NCBI GenBank assembly: GCA_950022295.1
Contig: OX465601.1
Location: 170,565,501 to 170,629,500, forward strand
Reading direction: 5' to 3'
Length of the DNA stretch: 64,000 nucleotides
From: Bromus sterilis
Taxonomy: Eukaryota > Streptophyta > Magnoliopsida > Poales > Poaceae
The notes beneath the pieces were generated by a model. The model was not told the DNA's origin. It searched no databases and was given only the letters and a program-made list of their open reading frames with translations. Made by a program: the position numbers and the translations under genes. Positions 11,159 through 23,468 of this stretch are shown piece by piece. How positions within the stretch are numbered: the first letter of the stretch is position 1; the number at the start of each line of letters is the position of its first letter.

Positions 11159-12284
11159 ACTCTTATGATTAAACACCTTGCAAGCATCCGCAAATACAAG
11201 ATAGTAATTAAGGCAAAAGCCTAACCATAGCAATACGATCGGTGATCCATTGTTCCCTTGTGCAAAAGCGTGCAAACTGGGGTTCAGGTTTCTGTCACTC
11301 CGGCAACCCACCGTAAGCATTCTTTATACACAATGCATTCCCCTAGGTCCTTGATAAGGCAAAGTGTTGAGTGTTCGACTCACACAACACCACTAGGAAA
11401 ATAACAACACAACTTAAATATCAACCAACACATATTACTTCAACATCATATGACTACTAGCAACTAGAATTCTCCCATGTCCTCAAGAACTAAAGTAACT
11501 ACTCACAAGACATAAAAGAGATCATGATCAGTGGGGATAAATAGATGATAAACAATCTGAACACAATAATATTTCTCCAACAAAACTCAATAGCATTCAC
11601 CACAAAGTAGTAATCAACACCGATAGAGTAGAGAGGATAGATAGTACGGATTACAACGCGAGTTGCAATTGTGAGATAAGATTGGATGAAGATGTAGATG
11701 GTGCTGATGATGGGGATGATGTTGATGATGATCTCGATGATGCCCGTGACGATGGTGATGACGATGGCGACGATCTCCCCTTCCGGGAGGTGATCTCCCC
11801 GGTGGAATCTGCCCGCCAGAGATGGCTTTTCTTCTCTGTAGGTTTCCGCCACGGAGCGGCGGCGGAACTCCGGAAACTCTATTCTTTTTAGGGTTTTTGG
11901 ACGACGAGGGGTATATAGGCCAGAGGGGGGAGCCGTAGGAGCTCCAGGGGGCCCAGGCGCCCTCCCGGCGCGGCCAGAGGTGGGGTCGCGCCAGGTGGCC
12001 TCCTGGACACCCTGTGGCCCCCCTCCGGTTGCTCTTTTGCGTGCCTTCGTTATCCTTCTGGAAAACAGCCTTCGTCGATTTTCAGGTAATTTTGAGTTGT
12101 TCTTCTTCAGCAACTCAGCGTCCACTTTTTATCGCTGAATCCTGCGTCTGCTGCTTTGGCACCGGAAAGTTGTAAACTGTGTAAAATAAGCCAAAACAAC
12201 ATAAGAATAGCATCATATCATGAAATATATCAATGAATAAGAAAGAATTACTATATAAAATAGTGATGCATTTTGGACGTATCA
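11159..12284 (-). repeat. 3' LTR of the Athila element (left copy, truncated)
   Basis: The last 1126 bp on the plus strand match 24899-26024 base for base in length, with no indels. The missing ~393 bp of the LTR should lie upstream of the Sirevirus outside the window. It ends ATCA at 12284 beside the purine tract. A minus-strand TATATA box is at 11912-11917. A GAT-rich simple repeat lies at about 11680-11760. Bases 11159-11783 are identical to the other LTR, while 11784-12284 differ at 23 sites. Confidence 0.9.
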
Positions 12285-13478
12285 ACTCCCCCAAGCTTAG
12301 ACCTCGCTTGTCCCCAAGCGAATACTGAGCTCGGTAAACCTGTCCACAAGTTTAGAGAGTGAAGTGTCGATAAATAAAATACGGACAAGAAGCATCAAGG
12401 TTTCTCCATCAAACTCAAGCATCCTCAACAGCAACCTCAACTCATACGGCCCTCATGAGAAAGTAATAACAATTATAACCAAAAGTAGGGCTGAGTAAAC
12501 TCATCAAATTATGGCAAACATAACCTTGGTCAAAGGACAACTAAAAACAATTTGAAGCTTTTGAAAGGGCATGTTAATAGTCATGAAGTGCAAATGCTAA
12601 CACAAAGGAAGATGCTCGCTAGGCAAAAGCTTTCGCAAACAACTTACTTATCAAAAGATAAGGTCAACAAGGATATGGCATGGCAAAACTTAATGTAGCT
12701 CTATATGGATGAATCCTCATTAACATCAAATGTTTGTTCTCTTAGGGAAAAGAAGGAAGTAGGACAACTGACTCAATATAAAGGTGGAAGAAAGCCTTGT
12801 TTTAAAGGCAAGCAGGGAAAACTCATGTGCTATCCTTAAATCAAACAGAATAAAAATAGATTTTGGGACGGTGCATAGTTTGTCAACGAATGCTAATAGA
12901 TAGCTCAATTACTTCTCAAGATGGACAAGTTTCGAGGAACGGCTCCCAAGTGAGGACGATCACATCCCCTTAATCTCCTTTGTTTATCACTGACAAAGTT
13001 TCTGATTTCTCATAGACCAGCGTGAAGGAGGGTTTGTTTGTTATATTATCTTTCGAGCTGGGCGCACCCATGCCAGTTCCTCCTCGTATTATGGGTTTGC
13101 AGATTAGACATGCAATCCCGGGATAAAACTTGTCCAACTTGAGAAGATGATGAATTACCTACTACTTCCTCATGAGCAAAACAAGAGGCACAAAACATAA
13201 GATTTTGAACATTTAAGGATAACACATAAATTCTATACTTATAGGAGTGGTAGGGGAATACCACGAATAGGAAGGTATGGTGGACTCATATGGAAGGTAA
13301 AGGTTTCAGGATATGGATGCACAAGCAGAAATCTACTTGGAAAAGAGTTTGGCTAGCAAAGGCTTTGAGAGAACAGACAGTTGATGCTAATTTAGATGCA
13401 AAACATATAAGGCATAAACATTAAGGTAAGCATAACACATCAAGTTGTCTTCCTTGTCAACATAACACTTCAAGCATA
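12285..13478 (-). other. Athila 3' untranslated region with polypurine tract
   Basis: The plus strand reads ACTCCCCCAAGCTTAG from 12285, so the minus strand has CTTGGGGGAGT abutting the LTR, a typical Athila polypurine tract. The rest is AT-rich sequence with no convincing gene. Confidence 0.6.
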
Positions 13479-14352
13479 ATAACAAAAGGGACAATTGCAT
13501 TTTTGCCCCTAGTTTTGCCAGCCCGTGGGTTTTGCCCTTACTTTTCGGCTCTGCTCAGTTTTTCCCTTAGATTTGTCCCTCGGGTCATCCGAACGCCCTT
13601 TGACCGTTTGACCAATACTTTGAAAATGTATAACAAATTCATATGAACTTAGAAAAATGCAAATAAGATATTTAATTATTCAGAAAAGCATTTCCTTTAT
13701 GTGTGTATCATTTGCACATATGAAAATATTAATTGTTAACCTACCCAAGGTTACTAACGTTCTTAACATTATTAAAAATAAAAATGTGTAAACAATAAAA
13801 AAAATCATGAATAAAAACGGCATGCAAGTTTAGGTGATGTCTGCTGACCATTCTGATATCTTATTTGAGATTTTTTGAATTCACATGAACTTGTTATGAA
13901 TTTTAAAATTAATGGTCAAAGTCATTTGAAAATGCATAACAACTTCATATATACCCAGAAAAATGCAAATAAGATATCAGAATGTTCAGAAGACATCACC
14001 TACATTCGCATGTCATTTTTAATCATGAAAATGTATTGTTTATACCCTTTAATGTTTAATAATGTTAATAACATTAATAACCTCAAGTAGTTTAAATATT
14101 ATTTTGTTCGTGAATGCTAATAACATGCACTTACAGGTAATGCTTTTTTAAACATTTTGATATCTTATTTGCATTTTTCTGAGTTCATATGAATTTGTTA
14201 TACATTTTCAAAGTATTGGTCAAACGGTCAAAGGGCGTTCGGATGACCTCAGAGACAAATTTAAGGGCAAAACTGAGCAGAGCCGAAAAGTAAGGGCAAA
14301 ACCCACGGGCCGGCAGAACTAGGGGCAAAAATGTAATTGTCCCATAACAAAA
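13479..14352. mobile_element. Mutator-type MITE with 9 bp target duplication
   Basis: The element spans 13488-14343 (856 bp) and begins GGGACAATTGCATTTTTGCC. Its other end reads GGGACAATTACATTTTTGCC on the opposite strand. The terminal inverted repeats extend for about 190 bp. The 9 bp direct repeat ATAACAAAA flanks it exactly (13479-13487 and 14344-14352). Long inverted repeats with 9 bp duplications are the signature of Mutator-like elements. There is no transposase ORF, so it is non-autonomous. It sits in the 3' noncoding part of the Athila element. Confidence 0.92.
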
Positions 14353-14753
14353 AGGTTTTGGCTATGTCGCTACTTGAGAAAACATGCAAGTTGTCAAGAC
14401 CAAAGCTATGTTTGCCAAAATTAAATAAAGTTTTCAAAGCCATACCTGATATAAGGTCGATACTCCCCATAAGAATCGTCATATGATGCCGATTGCGTGA
14501 AGAGAATACCGAGTGCAGCGAAGGAACCAATAGACTTCTCATTAATATTACATTAAAGACGACTCCACACTCACGGATACAATCTCTCCACGGGCGGAGT
14601 GATAGACCTCAATGCAAACACCTATTTCATATAATAAACTCCCTAGACATGATACGACTCTACTTGACTCTAAAAGACTAAGATAAAGATAAAGATACCG
14701 AGCACTCCCCCAAGCTTGGAACAAGCTGAGGGGATGCCATTACCCGAGGAGAT
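14353..14753. other. Athila noncoding stretch between MITE and accessory ORF
   Basis: No gene, repeat or RNA is recognised. A second CTCCCCCAAGCTTGG tract at about 14705-14720 resembles the polypurine motif and may be an additional internal one. Confidence 0.4.
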
Positions 14754-15260
14754 TTACTCCTCATCCTTGTTCTTCTCAATAAGGTACTCCTTGGCGAAGC
14801 GCTTCCATGGCAGCTCCTCTCCAGTCTCGAAGGACATTCCCGTCTCTAGGATCCTGCACTCAGCACCTAAACCCATGCGCAGAAACTTTAGTTCATACTC
14901 ACAGTTCTGGTTGTGCAGATCATAGATTTGTGCTTGGAGCTGATAAACTTTCTCTTCTAGTGCGGACAAGCTTGACCACATCTCCTTCATCTCTTTCCTA
15001 TGGGAAGCCTCGATCTCGTTCCTGATGTCGAAGTTGGCTTCAACACCACGCTCCACCATCTTCTTGAACTTGAAGACTTCATGTTCCATCTCCTTCAGCC
15101 GCTCCTCGGTGCTCCCCTCCATGACTGGTCCCTTCAGATCTTCCTTGTGGAGAACACCATCCTCCACACGAAGGACCTGGGGGTGCTTGTTCACCTCAGC
15201 GAGGTAAGGGTTGATGACGTTGACGACGAACTTGTCCTTGGGGGAACTTGGGGAAGCCAT
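14754..15260 (-). CDS. Athila accessory ORF, small coiled-coil protein
   Basis: 168 codons from ATG at 15260, downstream of pol where Athila elements carry their extra (env-position) ORF. The protein is highly charged. About residues 50-125 form heptad-like Glu/Lys/Leu stretches (ERLKEMEHEVFKFKK, WSSLSALEEKVYQLQAQIYD), so a coiled coil is likely. No signal peptide or membrane segment is seen, so an envelope function is not supported. Upstream on its own strand are a pyrimidine-rich acceptor (TTGTTGCAG, about 15380) and a TATATA (about 15359). Still further upstream is a GC-rich block copied from the LTR U3. It is intact in this copy. Function unknown. Confidence 0.6.
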   Translation of the reverse strand: MASPSSPKDKFVVNVINPYLAEVNKHPQVLRVEDGVLHKEDLKGPVMEGSTEERLKEMEHEVFKFKKMVERGVEANFDIRNEIEASHRKEMKEMWSSLSALEEKVYQLQAQIYDLHNQNCEYELKFLRMGLGAECRILETGMSFETGEELPWKRFAKEYLIEKNKDEE

Positions 15261-15605
15261 GGCACCTAGGTCTAGCTAAAAGATTTCCTGGCAGAAACAG
15301 ATCGAAAAGAAAACACACAAAATCGCGAGATACGTTGCCGGAACGATCCGGGTGAATATATAGCAAAAATTTCTGCAACAAAAGGAAGGTAACGAGTCAA
15401 AGTGGGGTCGAAGACGGAGTCCTGGGTGCCCAGGCGGCCTCCCGGCGCGGCCAGGGGGTAGGGCGCGCCAGGGGGGCGCCTGGGCCCCCTGGAGCTCGTC
15501 TCCGGCTCCACTTAGGCCTAGAATTTTCCTAATTTTCCAAAAACTCGTAATATGGAACTTTTATGGCGGTTCGCGATGTTTCCTTACCGTAATACATACC
15601 TTTTC
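15261..15605 (-). promoter_or_regulatory. Leader of the accessory ORF with a copy of the LTR GC block
   Basis: At about 15425-15465 the plus strand carries a block almost identical to one in the element's LTR U3 at about 11950-11978 and 25690-25718 (core CCTCCCGGCGCGGCCAG). In the LTR this block lies just upstream of the TATA box; here it lies upstream of the accessory ORF. It could be an internal promoter or a spliced leader. This is inference. Confidence 0.35.
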
Positions 15606-18600
15606 TTATTCTGCTTCTGTCAATGTCTGAAACAGGGCTTCAACATGTTCTTCATGAGTTGTTGTGCGAATTATATTTACATCAACATTGACGGGGTCTC
15701 CCGCTATGTAATGCTTGAGTCTTTGCCCATTCACAACTTGAGGTTTGGTGCCTTCAAAATTGTTAATCTTAATTGCACCAGACCGGTAGACTTCTTCAAT
15801 ATGAAATGGCCCTTCCCACCTGGAAAGTAGTTTACCTGGAGAAAACCTGACACGGGATCTAAACAATAAAACTTTATCACCAACATTAAATTCACGTTTC
15901 AGAATCCTCCTGTCATGCCACTTCTTTACCTTTTCCTTGAACATTTTAGCGCTCTCGTAAGCTTCACTTCTCCACTCATCTAGAGAAGTCAAGTTCATGA
16001 GACGCTTTTCACCAGCTAACTTTGGGTCAGCATTAAGCTCTCTAACAACCCAGAAAGATTTGTGCTCTAACTCTAATGGCAAATGGCAAGCCTTGCCATA
16101 GACGATTTTATAGGGGGACATGCCCATGGGGTTTTTGTAAGCAGTTCTACACGCCCACAAAGCATCTCCTAACTTATTTGACTAGTCCTTCCTATTTCTG
16201 TTAACTATCTTCTGCAAGATCAACTTGATCTCTCTATTGGTGAGCTCAACTTGCCCACTAGTTTGAGGATGGTACGGTGACGCAATCCTATGATTGAAAT
16301 CGTACTTGGCTAAAGCTTTTCTAAAAGCTCCATGCGTGAAGTGTGATCCTCCATCAGTCATGAGATACCTAGGTACACCAAACCTAGGGAAAATTACATC
16401 TTTGAGCATTTTCAAAGATGTTTTGTGATCAGCACTTTCAGTGGGGATTGCTTCAACCCACTTGGTTACATAATCAACAGCAACTAATATGTGAGTGTAC
16501 TTGTGTGAAGAAGGAAAAGGACCCATAAAATCAAAACCCCAGCAATCAAAAGGCTCAATCACTAGTGAGTAATTCATAGGCATCTCATTCCTCCTACTAA
16601 TATTACCAACTCTCTGACATTTATCACAAGCTAAAACATAATTTCTAGCATCTTTAAAGAGAGTAGGCCAATAAAAACCTGATTGGAGAACCTTATGTGC
16701 GGTCCTCTTACCGGCGTGATGTCCTCCATAGGGACTATCGTGACATTGCTTGAGAATGTCCTTCTGCTCGTGTTCCGGTACGCATCTTCTCACGATCCCG
16801 TCTGGACCTTCTTTGAAAAGATGTGGGTCATCCCAAAAGTAATGCCTCAAATCATGGAAGAACTTCTTCCTTTGCTGAAATGTTAAACCTGGAGGCAAAT
16901 ACTTTGCAACGATAAAATTAGCATAATCTGCAAACCAAGGATCGGAAAGAGATTGTACTTTAACAACGGCAAGTTGTTCGTCTGGAAAACTGTCGTTGAC
17001 TGGGATGGGATCATGCGGAATATCTTCCATTCTTGAAAGATTGTCCGCTACAGGGTTGTCTTCTCCTTTTCTATCAACAATCTGCAAATCAAATTCTTGA
17101 AGAAGGAGTACCCATCTGATGAGTCTTGGCTTGGCATCCTTTTTCGTCATAAGATACTTAATGGCAGCATGGTCAGTATGAATAATAACTTTAGAATCAA
17201 CGATATACTGCCTAAACTTATCACAAGCAAACACCACTGCTAAGAATTCCTTCTCAGTAGTAGCATAGTTCTTTTGAGCGCTATCAAGGGTCTTACTAGC
17301 ATAATAAATAACATTCAACTTTTTATCAACCCTTTGTCCTAAAACAGCTCCAACAGCTAAATCACTAGCATCACACATAATTTCAAAGGGCAAATTCCAG
17401 TCAGGAGGTTGTACTATAGGAGCTGTCATTAAAGCTTTCTTAAGAACTTCGAAGGCCTCCTTACAATCTTCATCAAATACAAAAGGAACATCCTTCTGGA
17501 GAAGATTAGTGAGGGGTCTCGAGGTCTTAGAAAAGTCTTTAATAAATCTTCTATAGAAACCGGCATGACCGAGAAAACTACGACTACCTTTAATGTCCCT
17601 TGGATAGGGCATACTTTCGATAGCTTCAATCTTCGCCTTGTCCACTTCAATTCCCCTCTCGGAAATCTTGTCGCCAAGCACGATCCCTTCGTTAACCATG
17701 AAGTGGCACTTTTCCCAGTTTAGAACTAAGTTTGTATCCTTGCATCTCTGCAAAACTTTATTAAGATTGTGGAGACAGTGGTCAAATGAAGTTCCATAGA
17801 CGGAGAAATCGTCCATGAAGACTTCCACAATCTCCTCACAGAAACCATGAAATATTGCAGACATACATCTCTGAAAAGTAGCAGGGGCATTGCATAAACC
17901 AAAAGGCATACGCCTATAAGCATAAGTACCATAAGGACAAGTGAAAGTGGTCTTCTCTTGATCAGCGGTGTTAACATGAATTTGAGAGAAGCCAGAGTAC
18001 CCGTCAAGATAGCAAAAGTGGGTGTTTTTGGACAGCCTCTCAAGCATCTGATCAATAAAGGGCAGCGGGTAGTGGTCCTTCCTGGTTGCCTTGTTCAACT
18101 TCCTGTAATCAATACACATTCTATACCCAATAATAATTCTCTGAGGTATTAGTTCATTCTTATCATTAGGGACTACAGTTGTCCCTCCTTTCTTAGGAAC
18201 ACAATGAACTGGACTTACCCACTTACTATCGGCTATAGGGTAGATAATACCTGCAGCTAGAAGCTTGAGGATTTCGGTCCTCACAACATCCATCATCTTT
18301 GGGTTCAACCGTCGTTGATGGTCAACAACAGGTTTGGCATCGGGCTCGAGGTTGATAGTATGTTGACAGATAGATGGACTAATTCCCTTAAGGTCATCAA
18401 GGGTATAGCCAATTGCACCATGGTGTTTACGAAGTACTTCCAATAGTCGCTCTTCTTCATATCCTGAAATGTTAGAGTTGATAATAACATGATATATTTT
18501 GTTTTCATCTAAATAAGCATACTGAAGAGGTTTGAGATCAAACACCGGGTCTTCTTTTGGTTTGGATAGAATTCCTAAAGGTTCAACCGGAAGGTTGTGC

Positions 18601-19346
18601 TTCAGGATAGCAGGTTGTCTCAAGAAGATTTCATCAATTTCATTTCTTTCCTGCATATGAGTATCATTCTCGTGGTCCTCCATGTATTGCTGCAAAGGAT
18701 CATTAGGGGGAATAGCAATAGAAGCAATACTTTCAATAATTTTGTCATCACTAGGTAATTCAGTACCACGAGGCTGCTTGGAAATATTAGAAAAATTAAA
18801 TTCATAAGGCTCACCATTGAATTCAACAGAAACTTTACCTTTCTTGCAATCTATAATAGCTCCACAAGTTCTGAGAAAAGGTCTACCAAAAATAATAGGA
18901 CAAAAGCTATCTTGTACCGAACCAAGTACAAGAAAGTCGGTAGGATGCTTTACCTTTCCGCATAGGACTTCAACATCTCTCACAATCCCAATAGGAGAGA
19001 TAGTAGCTTTGTTTGCAAGATGAATAGTAACATCAATCTCTTCAAGTTCACAGGGTGAAATCTCACTCATGATCTCCTGATAAAGTGAATAAGGAATCGC
19101 GCTAGCGCTCGATCCCAGATCGCATAGCCCGTAATAATTGTGATCTCCTATTTTAACAGATACAACTGGTGTACCTGAAACTGGGCTTTTATTCTTGGCT
19201 GTGACAATGTTAGTTGAAACAACAAAAAAAATTATAATAGAATCTGAAACATCATTAGTAACTAAATCTTTAACCATAGCAACTTGAGGATCGACTCTGA
19301 TCTGGTCCTCAGGTTCACCTGTTCTTCTCTCACTTTTATTTACGAT
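15606..19346 (-). pseudogene. Athila pol: protease, RT, RNase H, integrase with one stop
   Basis: Read on the minus strand from 19346. Protease has CDLGSSASAIPYSLY. RT has MCIDYRKLNKAT, TAFTCP-like TTFTCPYGTYAYRRMPFGLC and the active site VFMDDFSVYG. RNase H has MCDASDLAVGAVLGQ and HTDHAAIKYL. Integrase has the zinc segment (HHAGKRTAHKVL, CDKCQRVG) and a core with GFDFMGPFP, LMTDGGSHF and HPQTSGQVELTNREIK. An in-frame TAG at 16182-16184 follows NRNRKD; the ORF resumes in the same frame to 15606, so a single TGG-to-TAG type change breaks integrase. The 5' end is cut from gag by the solo LTR, but the reading frame is conserved across that insertion. Confidence 0.92.
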
Positions 19347-22300
19347 TGTCACAGCCCAGTTTTCACAAAAATTAAAATTTTTGTTTTCGGCGTGAATTGT
19401 TTGATTGTCTGTTTTGTTTGCGGTGTTTGCTTCGCCGAAATAATAATCGGTGAATATTTCTCCCCCTATTCTCGTATCGGATGCGTGACCGACCCCTTTC
19501 CACCACGGCACACGACCTTTGCGACACCGGATTTCACCCGAGCACCGTCGCTACCGACACAAGTCCAGCCATCGCCACCGGATCGAAAAAACTGTTTATT
19601 TAATAAACGGATTATTTTATTGGGGCGCCGAAAAATGTTGTCGGAATGTCACCGCAGTGAGGTACGATCAACGGGCTCGACGCGCTGAGCGCGTGGTTCG
19701 AGATTTCGTCAGAATCGGAGTCCGTACGGGGTCTCGGCGGTCACGAACGCGATCACCGGACGCGAGAGATGGGTACCGAGGGTGTTTGCGTAAACAGGCC
19801 AGCCAACCTGCCTATATAAAGACCACGAGCCTCCCACACCCAATTAGGGTTTCCCTAAGTGAAATTTGCAGCCAACCCCCTCCACTTTGCTCAAAATTTG
19901 CCCCCAAATCCCTCTCTCCCCAAAACCCTAGCCTTTGCCCTCGATCTGGACCGTTAGATCCAGATCGGAGGTTCCCAACACCCCCACGTAGCCTCCCACC
20001 AACCTCCACCCCGTTCCGGGCCCCGCAGGGCCCAACCGCCGCCGCCCGCTGCGCTCGTTGGAGCCGCCGCCGCGCCCCGACTCCGGCGAGCTGCCGCAGC
20101 AGCCGCTGCGCCCCACGTCCGCCGGCCCTCTCCTCTCCCACGCACCTCCCTCCCTTCCTTCTCCTCCCTCTCCCTCCTGCTGACTTTCCTCCTCCTCCTC
20201 TGCCGCAGCTGGAAGCCCGCGCCGCCGCCCACCATGGAGACCGCCGCGCGCCATGGCCGGCCTCCCCAAGCTCGGGGTCGAGCCGCCGCGCGCCCCTGGA
20301 CCTGCACGTCGGCCGCGAGCACGCCACCTCCGCCGCCTGGCACCTCCACACAGCCTCCTACGCCGCCTGCCGCGCCGCCCCGCTCATCGGCCAGCGGCCC
20401 AGCCGTCGCCGTCGCGATCCAGGCGGGATCGGGCGGGCGAGCCAGGCTGCGCCGCCAGGCTGGGCCGGCCACCCTCCATGGCCCACTTCCACGCCAGCCC
20501 GAGCCGGCCTCCCATGGCCCAGTCCGAAGCCACCTCGGCCTCCTGGGCCAAGGCCCATGGTGAGGCCCGCACCAAACCTTTTTTTCTCTCCAGGAGTTTT
20601 TCTTTTTTTCAGTTAATTTTGCTAAGTCCCAGAAAAACTGCTGCTGATTCGATTTTGCACCGTTAATAACGCTTAAACCGTAGCTCCGATGAACGTGCCC
20701 CCAAAACGAAAGTTGCTCAGTTTTGCGTGCTCTAGCATTCGTATGTAGAAAGTTTTTCCGTTTGAGCTCATCTTGATTGTGTAATTGTGTGCTGAACAGG
20801 GCATCAGGCCGTTAACTGCTTTTAATTCCTGTTAAGTGTTGCTGTTTATATTTTGTTGCAACTTTGCATGATGATTGTAACAAATCCATGAGGCCTATTG
20901 CATTGATTCTTTTTCCTATGTGTTAAGCATCATGTGTAATTCATTTCCATGCTTTAACTTGTCATATTTGGGTGCTCTAGCTTTATTAAATCTTGCTCCA
21001 AAGTGGTGATCCTAATGTTATTGTGCTGCTGTTGCTGAAACTGTTATTTTGTTGCAACTTCGGTCGACGAGTGTGTCGCGACCGTTTATCCGAATTGGGT
21101 GATTCCAATTGCATATTGTCAAGAATCATGTCTAATTTCATCCCATGTATTGCTATGTCATGTTTCTGCACTTTTGCATATAGATTTACCCCTGTTTATA
21201 CAGCATGTGTGCGTAACTTGTTTTGCTTGTATCTTTTTAACCGTAACTCCGTTTGGGGTGTTCTTTATATGTAACTTGATTAGTTTTTCGTGTACTTTGT
21301 GTTTATGATATTGTTTTCTGTTGTTAACCAACCTAAAATATGGTTTAGGACAGAACGGTACCAAATGTTTTAATCATCGTGCGGCACTTAGTGTTATGCC
21401 ATGTTTAGGTTGTGCCTCACTTAAATTGACTAGCATAGATAGTTTACTTTGTGCTTAACCTCTTGCCATGTTTGTGTGCTATGCCATGCTTGCTTGAGTT
21501 GCCATGTTAATAACCGTTGGTTGATCACCTGTAGCTAAGCAACTTGAACCACCGTAAACGTGCGGCATTCGTCGTGTGTGACCGATACCCCACTTAAACT
21601 GTTAGTAACCGTTCTCGACGATAGATCCGTATCGCGTTGCCGTGTCTCGTGTTGTCTTCTTGTTGATGCTTGCTCCTCTTTGCCCCGTAGTAATAGATGC
21701 TTGCTCGTTGATTGATTTCCAGTGTTTATCGTCTTGTGTGCTTCCGCGGGTACCTCTCGGAGACGATGCGAGCTTGCGATCAACTACACCTTTGGAAACC
21801 GAATTTTCAACAGGCAAGGACTATGCATTACTTATGATCCATTCTATTTCAACTAGCGGTTTGCATGCTAGTCTAGGTTAGGTTCGATGTTTGATCCTAC
21901 CACATGTTTACAGCCTCTTTTAAACCGATACAGCCATGTCCCTTCCCAGCAAACCTTGTACTGCTATGTTACTTTTGCTCGTTGCTCAGCCCCTGCTTGG
22001 TATGCATGCTTAGGATGCTACGATGTTACCCTGTTACTCTTTGGGTTGAGATATCACATTATTATATTGTTGTTGATGATATGATTATTATAATGTTGAC
22101 TATATTTGACGAAGGATGGAAGGTCTAGGCTATCCCGCCCCGGCGCTTTGTTCCATTTGAGTCACCTAGGATCCGAGTTCCGGGTATTGGTTTTAAGACT
22201 GAGCGTGCCTAACCGCGTGTGGGATTTTATGGGATCCCCTTTTCTTACCTACCTAGCTTCAAGCATTTCTAGTGGTGGCCCAAGCTGATTTTACCTTTTG

Positions 22301-23468
22301 AAACCGTGTGTGTGCTGGTTGTACGCCAGTAGTTGTCCAACCAACCCAGACCAGTGGGGACATGGTTTCCCTATTGGCCCACCTTTGACCGGCGAGGGCC
22401 CGAGGCCTCACGTGAAGCGTCTCGGTAACCCAAACCCTGTTGAGACGGAAGAGTCCGATCCGAGAGCGTGGCCAGCTTTTGGATTGGTTTTCGACTCCCC
22501 GGGGGCCACCCGGATTAGTTCGTTGTTAGTTAGAGGGACTTGTCGTTTTGGATCTCTTGGAACCAAATCATAAAATGGTTGCCTGTGATGGGTAGCAACT
22601 GAGAGAGATGGACGTGTGTGTGGAGCCTTGTAATGGGCAGTTGGTACACCCCTGCAGGGTTAAATCTTTTCGAGAAGCCGTGTCCACGGTTATGGACGAC
22701 TTGAGGCCTACTCCTGGTTCATAGACAACAACAACTGAGTTAATCTTAATATAACTTGATCAACGTGTGTGTGTGCCTTGACTGCTTCTTCTTCATCGGG
22801 ATGCGAAGAGGATGACAAGGATATGATAGGTGTTATGTTTGTGTATGTAGGTGGATAGCAGGCTTGTTGGAGGCGATTCCTCATCGAATGCTTGGCTTCT
22901 TATCTTACTCTCTAGATCGTTAGCCACTTCATAAATGCTAGTGCGGCAGCAACCTCACCACTTACCCCTTCCTTACCGTAAACTACTAGTTGTCCTAGAA
23001 TGACGAGTGATGAAGTCCTTGCTGGGTCAGATGACCACTACAGTTGGATGCTGAGTACCTCTGTACTCATGATACTACCCCCAAACTCTTTTCAGGGTTC
23101 TTGATCGACAACAGGTATGGTGATCGACGTTTCATGTGGAGACTCGACGATGACTAGTTAGGCGGATCCCGGCGGAGGGCCTGGACCTGTGTGGTTATGG
23201 GTATCGATGTTTTCTCTTTGCCACTAGGCATTGCTTGTAGTCTGTACTCAGACGTATATCTTCCGCTGTTGTATTGTATTAAGGCAGTTGTATGCCGATT
23301 GTATGAGATGTTGTATCCTTGTATCTGTAATGTTGTGATATCATGTTGAAAATCCGGGGCATATGACTTCGTCATATGTCGCGGTGGGACCGATATGTGC
23401 TTCGTCCCCGGATCTGGATGGAAACATCTAGATCTGGAACAGTACCGCATATCGGGCCTTACAACGAT
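19342..23468 (+). mobile_element. Solo LTR 1 (TGTNACA type) with perfect 5 bp duplication
   Basis: The LTR is 19347-23463 (4117 bp), starting TGTCACAGCCC and ending GGGCCTTACA. It is flanked by ACGAT at 19342-19346 and 23464-23468. There are no internal genes, primer site or second LTR. It interrupts the Athila coding region. A TATATAAA at 19813-19820 is followed by a C-rich, leader-like region (to about 20560) and then AT-richer, intron-like sequence. Very long LTRs with TGTNACACCC starts occur in Tekay/Del chromoviruses, so it is most likely a solo LTR of that lineage. The 365-codon ORF in its GC-rich part is Pro/Arg/Ala low complexity and is not called as a gene. Confidence 0.85.
19813..19820 (+). 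promoter_or_regulatory. TATA box in solo LTR 1
   Basis: CCTATATAAAGACC about 470 bp into the LTR, followed within 40 bp by AATTAGGGTTTCCC and a C-rich leader typical of grass promoters. Confidence 0.55.

Noticed and set aside
11682..11891. Asp-rich ORF in both Athila LTRs
   Set aside because: Produced by a GATGATG simple repeat on the strand opposite to the element.
19519..20616. 365-codon ORF in solo LTR 1
   Set aside because: Pro/Arg/Ala/Ser low complexity from a GC-rich leader region; it starts upstream of the TATA box, overlaps equally long frames on both strands and has no domain.
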